Below, one piece after another: positions 1 through 4,735 of a DNA stretch of 6,651 nucleotides. A program made the translations under genes and the position numbers. Origin of the DNA: Bacteroidaceae bacterium (lineage in GTDB: Bacteria; Bacteroidota; Bacteroidia; Bacteroidales; Bacteroidaceae); NCBI GenBank assembly GCA_017472905.1, contig JAFUNW010000343.1, forward strand, positions 1-6,651, written 5' to 3'. Positions within the stretch are counted from its first letter, which is position 1; each line of letters opens with the position of its first letter. A model generated the notes under the pieces. The model was not told where the DNA came from. It searched no databases and saw only the letters and a list, made by a program, of their open reading frames with translations.

Positions 1-1
1 C

Positions 2-199
2 TTCGTCAGCAATCCCGACAGTCCTTACTTTCAGAGCGATGCTTTCGGACGAGTCATTACCTATATGGCACACAATCCGCGCCAATGCACGCTCCGCGAA
101 CAAGGAGGCAAACGAAGCATGATTATCAAAGAGGTTGCAACAGTAGAAACAGCCGTTTCGATTATGCAAGAAATCACATCCATGAAAGATGCGATATAA
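2..199 (+). CDS. mfd: Transcription-repair coupling factor Mfd, C-terminal end (partial)
   Basis: This is the last 65 codons of a + strand gene whose start lies left of the window; it ends with TAA at 197-199. The peptide contains SPYFQSDAFGRVITY, then LREQGGKRSMIIK, then TVETAVSIMQEI. I recognise this pattern from memory as the C-terminus of Bacteroidetes Mfd proteins. Mfd is the cytoplasmic ATP-dependent translocase that removes stalled RNA polymerase from DNA lesions and recruits UvrA. The visible part would be the end of the C-terminal (D7-type) regulatory region; the helicase motifs are outside the window. The gene converges on ferritin across a 350-base spacer. The identification rests on a short tail and was not checked by search. 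The overlapping open frame at 85-273 has no such similarity and is treated as a shadow. Confidence 0.8.
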   Translation, partial: FVSNPDSPYFQSDAFGRVITYMAHNPRQCTLREQGGKRSMIIKEVATVETAVSIMQEITSMKDAI

Positions 200-271
200 G
201 GAGGAAATCTGTTGTGCTCTGCATGAATGAAAGAACAGAGGGAGGAGAGATTTTTCTGTTCAGTCGGAGAT

Positions 272-363
272 GAAAATCTGCTGCCCAACAGAGTTCCGTC
301 TGCTGGGCAGCAAAAGTTCGTCTGCTGGGCAGCAAAAATTGCTCCGCAGTGCAGCAGATTTTC
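272..363. repeat. Array of four palindromic 14-base sites, 22-base period, flanked by a 13-base inverted repeat
   Basis: The unit TCTGCTGGGCAGCA occurs at 299-312 and 321-334 without mismatch, and as a degenerate third copy (11 of 14 matching) at 343-356. The three starts are exactly 22 bases apart. A fourth copy in inverted orientation with one mismatch lies at 279-292. Each intact unit contains TGCT-GGGC-AGCA, so it is itself palindromic. The ends of the array also form a perfect 13-base inverted repeat, 272-284 against 351-363 (GAAAATCTGCTGC), so the RNA could fold into one long stem or several small hairpins. It could be a dispersed REP-like or MITE-like intergenic repeat, a transcript-ending structure, or a protein-binding array. 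Only the geometry is seen directly; the function is unknown. Confidence 0.8.
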
Positions 364-380
364 GAGAGCAAGCCGCAGAA

Positions 381-410
381 AAGAAACAGCTCAGCAGTTC
401 TTCTTTTTTT
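381..410 (+). terminator. Candidate intrinsic terminator for mfd
   Basis: The arms 381-390 and 394-402 pair around a TCA loop, with eight base pairs interrupted by one bulged A (386) and one A-A mismatch (388/396). A C and seven consecutive T follow at 403-410. The position downstream of the mfd stop and the orientation of the T tract fit a rho-independent terminator on the + strand. The stem is imperfect and 180 bases beyond the stop codon, so the repeat array upstream could serve instead. Confidence 0.45.
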
Positions 411-491
411 AGCATACTGAAACCTTGATTTTCAACCTCAAAAAGGATTTTCTGAGTTTTCACCCATTGCATTATGCAATACAAAACAAAT

Positions 492-520
492 GAGCCGCAC
501 CCCAATAAGAGATGCGGCTC
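492..520 (-). terminator. Intrinsic terminator of the ferritin gene
   Basis: GAGCCGCA (492-499) and TGCGGCTC (513-520) form a perfect 8-bp GC-rich stem 29 bases past the ferritin stop. In the - strand transcript the inner UCUC pairs with GGGG through two G-U wobbles, which extends the stem to 12 bp around a UUAUU loop. The corresponding + strand bases (CCCC against GAGA) cannot pair fully. The - strand continues into a T-rich run (complement of 477-491). The asymmetry supports use by the - strand ferritin transcript. Confidence 0.8.
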
Positions 521-549
521 GCCTGATTCTATATCTTTCTGATTCCGAC

Positions 550-1074
550 TTATTCGGCAGAAGAGGCTAGGGGAGAAGCTTGAGTATAAGCGCGAGTTGC
601 GAGGTCTTTATCCAACATGTACATACCGTACTTGTTATCTTCAACAGCTTCAACAGCTGTAATCATGTCGCGCGCCGACTCTTCTTCCTCTACTTGTTCA
701 TCAATAAACCAAACCAAACGGTTGATGGAAGCGAAGTCGCGGTCCTCATTGGCAATCGCAGCCAAATTATTGATGAGCGATGTCACCTTTTTCTCATGCT
801 CCAAAGTTTGTTTGAACATATCCAGCACACTGTCCCAAGCAGCCGGAACCTCTTCGATAGGCAACAAAGTTACTTTTGCATCGCGACTATTCAAATAGTT
901 CATGAAGATGCGTGCATGATCCTGCTCCTCTTGGAATTGTACGTAAAACCAATTGGCTACTCCTTTGTATCCCTTTGTTTCTGCATCCAGCGACATGGCC
1001 AAATACAAGTATGCCGACCACAACTCAGCGTTGATTTGTGCATTTATTGCTTCGTGTAATTTCTGACTCAACAT
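550..1074 (-). CDS. ftnA: Non-haem bacterial ferritin (FtnA type)
   Basis: The protein has 174 residues, close to the 165 of E. coli FtnA, and forms the usual four-helix bundle that assembles into a 24-subunit cytoplasmic iron-storage shell. It oxidises Fe(II) and stores Fe(III) mineral. Every ferroxidase-centre position known from E. coli FtnA is present at the same number: Glu17, Glu50 and His53 (site A, in EEQDH), Glu94 and Glu130 (site B), and Glu49, Glu126 and Glu129 (third site). There is no sign of the haem-binding Met of bacterioferritin. The extra residues form a low-complexity Ser/Ala-rich tail. The start is the ATG at 1074 and aligns with the family N-terminus (MLSQKLHEAINAQINAE); no Shine-Dalgarno site precedes it, as is common in Bacteroidetes. 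It is transcribed alone, with its own promoter and terminator. In Bacteroides fragilis ftnA is known to respond to redox stress and iron, but I see no clear OxyR or Fur site here. Confidence 0.96.
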   Translation of the reverse strand: MLSQKLHEAINAQINAELWSAYLYLAMSLDAETKGYKGVANWFYVQFQEEQDHARIFMNYLNSRDAKVTLLPIEEVPAAWDSVLDMFKQTLEHEKKVTSLINNLAAIANEDRDFASINRLVWFIDEQVEEEESARDMITAVEAVEDNKYGMYMLDKDLATRAYTQASPLASSAE

Positions 1075-1108
1075 CGTTTTCTAGTTTTAAAAGTTTATAA
1101 TACGATTT

Positions 1109-1122
1109 ATTTGCTTGCAAAT
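1109..1122. promoter_or_regulatory. Palindrome overlapping the ferritin -7 box (possible operator)
   Basis: ATTTGC-TT-GCAAAT is a perfect 6-base inverted repeat with a 2-base centre. It overlaps the predicted -7 element and covers the expected transcription start of the ferritin gene, where a repressor would block initiation. It does not resemble the Fur consensus or an OxyR tandem ATAG/CTAT site. A regulatory role is inferred from position only. Confidence 0.35.
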
Positions 1123-1125
1123 GTA
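1118..1125 (-). promoter_or_regulatory. Candidate Bacteroidetes -7 box for ferritin
   Basis: Read on the - strand this is TACATTTG, an exact match to the Bacteroides -7 consensus TAnnTTTG. About 19 bases upstream lies a T-rich run (complement of 1144-1151) that could stand in for the weak -33 TTTG element. Transcription would begin near 1110-1115 and give a leader of roughly 35-40 bases before the ATG at 1074. The short consensus in AT-rich DNA limits certainty. Confidence 0.5.
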
Positions 1126-1210
1126 GCAAAAGAAACTCACTCTAAAAAAAATATTTGGGCTATTTTATTAATTTAAAAGGGAAAAATAATACTATTTATC
1201 CGTTTTTTAT

Positions 1211-1218
1211 TATTTTTG
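1211..1218 (+). promoter_or_regulatory. Candidate -7 box for the acetyltransferase gene
   Basis: TATTTTTG matches the Bacteroides -7 consensus TAnnTTTG exactly and lies 37 bases before the ATG at 1256, giving a leader of about 30 bases. No convincing TTTG lies at -33, and the region is T-rich, so chance matches are likely. Confidence 0.4.
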
Positions 1219-1245
1219 TCCATGAACTTCATTTTCATTTCTAAC

Positions 1246-1250
1246 AAGGA
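1246..1250 (+). promoter_or_regulatory. Ribosome binding site AAGGA of the acetyltransferase gene
   Basis: AAGGA ends five bases before the ATG at 1256, good spacing for a Shine-Dalgarno site. It is the clearest such site in the window and supports that start codon. Confidence 0.65.
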
Positions 1251-1255
1251 TTATT

Positions 1256-1813
1256 ATGACAGAATACGAAAAAATGCGTAGCGAACAGCTTTATGACTTT
1301 TCCAACCCGGAAATTGAAACCAGCATCATGCGTGCAAAGAAGTTGTGCGCCAAGCTGCAAACCATGACTATCTTTGACGATGATTACCGAAGTGTCATCG
1401 AAGAATTAATTCCCGGCATTCCGAAGAGTGCAGTCATCAATCCGCCTTTCCACTGCGATCACGGTACGGGTATCGTTTTAGGAGAAGGAGTTTTCATGAA
1501 CCACAATTGTGTCATGTTGGATGGTGGATACATCCGCATCGGTCGCAACACCTTGATTGGCCCCAACTGTCAATTTTATACCCCCAACCATCCGATGAAT
1601 CACGTAGAACGGCGTGAACCGAAAGAAACGGCTTTTCCCATTTCCATTGGCGAAGACACTTGGATTGGCGGGAATGTCACAATTTGTCCGGGCATAACCA
1701 TTGGAAACCGCTGCATTATTGCAGCCGGAAGCGTGGTGACCAAAGATATTCCGGATGACAGTTTGGCCGCAGGCTGCCCGGCTGTTGTGAAGCGAAAAGT
1801 CTCGCAGGAATAG
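1256..1813 (+). CDS. maa: Maltose/galactoside O-acetyltransferase family protein (hexapeptide repeat)
   Basis: The protein has 185 residues, typical of the LacA/NodL/Maa branch of acetyl-CoA-dependent sugar O-acetyltransferases, which work as cytoplasmic trimers with a left-handed beta-helix. Residues 1-57 form the helical N-terminal domain of this branch (MTEYEKMRSEQLYD at the start). The NPPFHCDHG motif (62-70) follows, then hexapeptide coils such as IRIGRN, ISIGED, TWIGGN and ITIGNR. The NHPMNH segment carries the likely catalytic His112, equivalent to His115 of LacA. The C-terminus has VVTKDIPDDSLAAGCPAVV, the usual closing coil. The start is fixed by AAGGA at 1246-1250. The gene appears monocistronic, divergent from ferritin and convergent with the lipocalin across a 39-base gap in which I see no clear terminator hairpin. 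The family is secure; the acceptor sugar cannot be read from sequence and the symbol is by family only. Confidence 0.93.
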   Translation: MTEYEKMRSEQLYDFSNPEIETSIMRAKKLCAKLQTMTIFDDDYRSVIEELIPGIPKSAVINPPFHCDHGTGIVLGEGVFMNHNCVMLDGGYIRIGRNTLIGPNCQFYTPNHPMNHVERREPKETAFPISIGEDTWIGGNVTICPGITIGNRCIIAAGSVVTKDIPDDSLAAGCPAVVKRKVSQE

Positions 1814-1852
1814 AAAGTTGCAAACATCCTCGTTACGCTATCTTTCATCCGG

Positions 1853-2395
1853 TCATTGCTCCACCTCAATCAGTCTGGTCAAGCCATATCCCCGTTGCTT
1901 CGCAATTTCCAGCAATTTATCCAACTCTTTGTCCGAAACACTAGGTGTACGACTCAATATCCACAGGTATTTGTCGGAACTGCTCCCGACAATAGCATGT
2001 TGGTAAGCCGAATCGACATATAAAACATTGTAATCATAATAGTACCAAAGGAAGAAAGAGACTTCCAGATGTCCCGGAAACGTATCCGGATCGGGCTGTC
2101 TGGCTTTTCCGGTGATTTCTTTTTTCTTTCCTTTCTTGATACCTTGGTTTACGACACGGACCGTCCCATCCGGAAGCAATATGTAATCAGCTGTAACGTG
2201 CGTCATACCTCGCTCGAATCGATGGTCGTAGCGAGCAATTTCGTACCATCGACCCATGAAGCGCGAAAGGTCGAAATGCTTTACGGTAGCAGCCTCCATG
2301 TCTGCCTCTCTGCTGCTTTTACATGCTCCACACAAAAGAAAGGGAAGGCATAAGAGCGTCAATCCCCACCATTTTTTTTGTCTATTCTTCACCAT
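1853..2395 (-). CDS. blc: Blc-type outer-membrane lipocalin lipoprotein
   Basis: The protein has 180 residues, similar to E. coli Blc (177), a lipoprotein that binds lysophospholipids and fatty acids and is linked to envelope stress. A basic N-terminus (KNRQKK) and a hydrophobic stretch (about 9-24) end in LCGAC, so Cys25 is the probable lipidation site. The Cys at -3 (Cys22) is unusual for a lipobox. The lipocalin signature GRWYEIARYDHRFERG lies at 48-63 with the conserved Trp50. Next come VNQGI (82-86), LEVSFFLWYYYDYNV (110-124) with the Blc-like YNV strand, and the third conserved region YLWILSRTP (143-151) before the C-terminal helix. The match to Blc extends over the whole mature domain. 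The ATG at 2395 has no clear Shine-Dalgarno site. It appears to be transcribed alone, with the operon upstream of it closed by a hairpin. Confidence 0.95.
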   Translation of the reverse strand: MVKNRQKKWWGLTLLCLPFLLCGACKSSREADMEAATVKHFDLSRFMGRWYEIARYDHRFERGMTHVTADYILLPDGTVRVVNQGIKKGKKKEITGKARQPDPDTFPGHLEVSFFLWYYYDYNVLYVDSAYQHAIVGSSSDKYLWILSRTPSVSDKELDKLLEIAKQRGYGLTRLIEVEQ

Positions 2396-2406
2396 ATTTT
2401 CTGTTG

Positions 2407-2442
2407 TTAATATACATCGGATATTACAACAGTATCAAAAAA
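2407..2442 (-). promoter_or_regulatory. Weak candidate promoter for the lipocalin gene
   Basis: On the - strand TTTTTTG (2436-2442) could serve as the -33 element. TATATTAA (2407-2414), a partial match to TAnnTTTG, follows after 21 bases. This would place the transcription start only a few bases before the ATG at 2395, an almost leaderless message, so the assignment is tentative. Confidence 0.25.
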
Positions 2443-2482
2443 TATTTTGTTCGTCCCAATTCTCCTTTTAACAAACGAAAAC

Positions 2483-2517
2483 AGCCATTCGTCAGCTTCG
2501 GTTGCATCAGAATGGCT
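2483..2517. terminator. Hairpin after the radical SAM gene, terminator of the - strand operon
   Basis: AGCCATTC (2483-2490) and GAATGGCT (2510-2517) form an 8-bp stem beginning 9 bases past the radical SAM stop codon. The - strand then runs into T-rich sequence (complement of 2468-2482). Read on the + strand, the 19-base loop contains a second stem, CAGC-TTCG-GTTG (2493-2504), with a C(UUCG)G tetraloop and a T-rich run after 2518. The element could therefore act in both directions and insulate the lipocalin from the operon. Confidence 0.65.
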
Positions 2518-2525
2518 ATCTTTCT

Positions 2526-4403
2526 TTATTTTTTTCCTTTCCGTTTTCCCGTTGCGGGGGGATAAAGTTCTGCTATCAAGTCCGGACGATTCATCCGCCG
2601 AAGCGCTGCCACAATTTTAGCTTTCTCTTCGGGCTTATACCAAAAGAAAAACATGCGTTGCGACAGCTTCTCTTGCTGCGTTCGAGCAGAAAATACCGGT
2701 TTCAGCGTATAAGGATGTAACCCGGTATACCAAGTTTCTGTGCTGACGGTCATCGAAGTAGGGGTAAAGTCTTGCACTTGTTCCAACTGAAAGTCCAACC
2801 GTCTGGTCTTCACAGCCAATTCTGCCATATCTTCTTCGCTACATCCCGGATGACTGCTAATAAAATAAGGTATAATCTGCTGATTCAGTCCTTCTTCCTT
2901 ATTAATTCGGTCAAAGATACGCTTAAATTCATAAAACTGCCCGAAATCCGGTTTTCTCATCAGTTCCAATACAGCCGATGAGGTATGCTCCGGAGCCACT
3001 TTCAGTCGCCCGCTCACATGTCGGACTATCAATTCGTGTGTATATTCACGAGCCGCTTTGTTTATCGCCTCATCTTTGCTTCGATGGAGCAACAAATCAT
3101 AGCGTACACCGCTTCCGATAAAGCTTTTTTTGATTTCGGGCAACGCATCTACGCTCCGGTAAATGTCCAGTAACGGTCGATGATCGGTATTCAGGTTCGG
3201 ACAGATTTTCGGATGAATGCATGAAGGACGTTTACACCGGCTGCATAACGTTTTGTCCACACCTCGCATGGCATACATATTGGCCGAAGGACCTCCTAAG
3301 TCCGACAGGTATCCTTTGAAATCGGGCATCCGAACGATGGCTTTCACCTCGCGAAGAATACTTTCCTTGCTGCGACTGACAATAAACTTTCCTTGATGTG
3401 CTGAAATGGTGCAGAAAGCGCAACCTCCGAAGCAGCCGCGATGAAGATTTACGGAGAACTTTATCATATCGTAGGCCGGAATACGCTTTCCCTTATACTT
3501 CGGATGAGGAAGCCGCGTGTAAGGAAGGTCGAAAGAGTGGTCCAATTCTTCTTGCAACATAGGCGGATAGGGAGGATTCACCACCGCAAAACATCCGTCC
3601 ACCGACTGCAAGATGCGCCTGGCATGCAATTTATTGCTTTCCTCTTCAATGTGACGAAAATTTTCAGCCTGTTTCCGTTTGTCGCGAACGCATTCTTCAT
3701 GCGAATGGAGCTGCATATCCTCTTCCGATATTCCGTTTGGAATTTCATTCTTGGCATAAAGCATTACCGTCTGTGGCATATCAGCAACCAAATGCCTTAA
3801 ATTAGCGATGGAGAGTTGCTCGATTTCATTTTCCCGAATACGCTGACACAAATCGGCCAACGGTTGTTCGCCCATACCGTAAATAAGCAAATCAGCCTTG
3901 CTGTCGCACAAAATTGACTTGCAAAGCCTGTCCTGCCAATAGTCGTAATGCGTCAGCCGGCGAAGTGAAGCCTCTATTCCGCCCAACACAACGGGAACTT
4001 CAGGAAAGTGTTCTTTCAGAATGCGAGTGTAAACAATCGAGGGATACTCCGGCCGCTTATCGTGTCGCCCGTCCGGAGTGTAAGCATCTTCGCTCCGTAG
4101 GCGGCGATTGGCCGTATATTTGTTTACCATCGAGTCCATACAACCCGCCGAAACAGCAAAAAAGAGACGAGGGCGACCCATTTTCTTAAAATCGCGCCCA
4201 TCATCCTGCCAGTTGGGTTGCGGAACGATAGCTACACGCAAGCCTTCAGCTTCCAGCAAACGCCCTACAACAGCTCCGCCAAACGAAGGATGATCAACAT
4301 AAGCATCGCCCGAGAACAACACAACGTCCACTTCATCCCATCCCCGGAGCTTCAACTCTTTTTGGGTCGTGGGCAACCAGTCGGTCAGTTGCTGTCGGTT
4401 CAT
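2526..4403 (-). CDS. ygiQ: YgiQ-family radical SAM protein (UPF0313)
   Basis: The protein has 625 residues from the ATG at 4403. An N-terminal YgiQ-specific domain (about 1-300) has GDAYVDHPSFGGAVVGRLLE and GGIEASLRR motifs close to E. coli YgiQ. The radical SAM core follows, with Cys324-x3-Cys328-x2-Cys331 (RGCFGGCAFC) expected to hold the [4Fe-4S] cluster that cleaves S-adenosylmethionine. A second cysteine group, Cys387, Cys390, Cys395 and Cys401 (CSRCKRPSC, HPKIC), may bind another metal centre. The C-terminus (about 480-625) matches the family's extra domain and ends in a Lys-rich tail (KRKGKK). The family's substrate is unknown to me. The frame stays open to a GTG at 4436, but the ATG at 4403 overlaps the upstream stop as ATGA and has GGA six bases before it, so translation is probably coupled. 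It is the last gene of the operon. Confidence 0.92.
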   Translation of the reverse strand: MNRQQLTDWLPTTQKELKLRGWDEVDVVLFSGDAYVDHPSFGGAVVGRLLEAEGLRVAIVPQPNWQDDGRDFKKMGRPRLFFAVSAGCMDSMVNKYTANRRLRSEDAYTPDGRHDKRPEYPSIVYTRILKEHFPEVPVVLGGIEASLRRLTHYDYWQDRLCKSILCDSKADLLIYGMGEQPLADLCQRIRENEIEQLSIANLRHLVADMPQTVMLYAKNEIPNGISEEDMQLHSHEECVRDKRKQAENFRHIEEESNKLHARRILQSVDGCFAVVNPPYPPMLQEELDHSFDLPYTRLPHPKYKGKRIPAYDMIKFSVNLHRGCFGGCAFCTISAHQGKFIVSRSKESILREVKAIVRMPDFKGYLSDLGGPSANMYAMRGVDKTLCSRCKRPSCIHPKICPNLNTDHRPLLDIYRSVDALPEIKKSFIGSGVRYDLLLHRSKDEAINKAAREYTHELIVRHVSGRLKVAPEHTSSAVLELMRKPDFGQFYEFKRIFDRINKEEGLNQQIIPYFISSHPGCSEEDMAELAVKTRRLDFQLEQVQDFTPTSMTVSTETWYTGLHPYTLKPVFSARTQQEKLSQRMFFFWYKPEEKAKIVAALRRMNRPDLIAELYPPATGKRKGKK

Positions 4404-4714
4404 TCCTCGTCCGTCTTTTCCGTTTGTTCGCTCCACTTTATATACAACAGAATAAGCTTATGCAATCCGAATGCCTTCATATCGTTATGATAGACCACAT
4501 CAATACAAAGATCAAGCAAGTCTTTACAATCTCCCTCCTGCGATGCTATCAATGAGCGTATGTTTAAGCGAAGTTTCTCCAATACACTCTCTTCGATAAT
4601 ACCGCTACTATCTATCAGATGCTGAAAAAGGGAATACTTCTCAATGGTTTTTAGGTTTTCCTCGGTCACTCGTATGCTTCTTGTGCCTGAAGGATTAGCT
4701 TGAATGGTATACAT
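4400..4714 (-). CDS. Small protein of unknown function, coupled to the radical SAM gene
   Basis: I do not recognise this 104-residue protein. It begins MYTIQANPSGTRSIRVTEEN, is otherwise predicted mostly helical from composition, and ends in an acidic tail (TEKTDEE). It has two Cys (near residues 63 and 70), no signal peptide and no membrane segment, so it is probably cytoplasmic. Three things support it as a real gene: it starts 21 bases after the TPR gene's stop, its TGA overlaps the ATG of the radical SAM gene by four bases (4400-4403), and it fills the space between them. No Shine-Dalgarno site precedes the ATG at 4714; the spacer is AT-rich. The context suggests a partner of one or both neighbours, but that is inference. 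Confidence 0.8.
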   Translation of the reverse strand: MYTIQANPSGTRSIRVTEENLKTIEKYSLFQHLIDSSGIIEESVLEKLRLNIRSLIASQEGDCKDLLDLCIDVVYHNDMKAFGLHKLILLYIKWSEQTEKTDEE

Positions 4715-4735
4715 GTTATTATTTTCTATTTGTTT

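Larger units (their letters stand above)
200..549. other. Gene-free spacer between convergent mfd and ferritin
   Basis: No open frame here looks like a real protein. The spacer holds a four-copy palindromic repeat array (about 272-363), a T-tailed hairpin suited to ending mfd (381-410), a 15-base palindrome (466-480) and the ferritin terminator (492-520). The stretches at 200-271 and 411-465 show nothing I can name apart from a weak 6-base inverted repeat (208-213 with 234-239). Confidence 0.7.

Noticed and set aside
208..239. Inverted repeat TCTGTT/AACAGA with T-run at 251-255 as mfd terminator
   Set aside because: The stem is only 6 AT-rich pairs with a 20-base loop and is separated from the T-run; the hairpin at 381-410 is a better candidate.
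272..363. Possible CRISPR array
   Set aside because: The spacers between copies are only 8 bases, the units are 14 bases and one copy is inverted, which does not fit repeat-spacer architecture; no cas genes are present.
260..505. Open frames over the repeat array on both strands (for example 260-505 - and 227-412 +)
   Set aside because: They exist because the 22-base repeat and hairpins lack stops; the peptides are Cys/Ser-rich repeats with no ribosome site and run through both terminators.
580..1059. 159-codon + strand open frame opposite ferritin
   Set aside because: It lies wholly antisense to a gene with complete catalytic residues, and its peptide resembles no family.
1075..1255. Fur box or OxyR site between ferritin and the acetyltransferase
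   Set aside because: I looked for GATAATGATAATCATTATC-like and tandem ATAG/CTAT patterns and found no convincing match.
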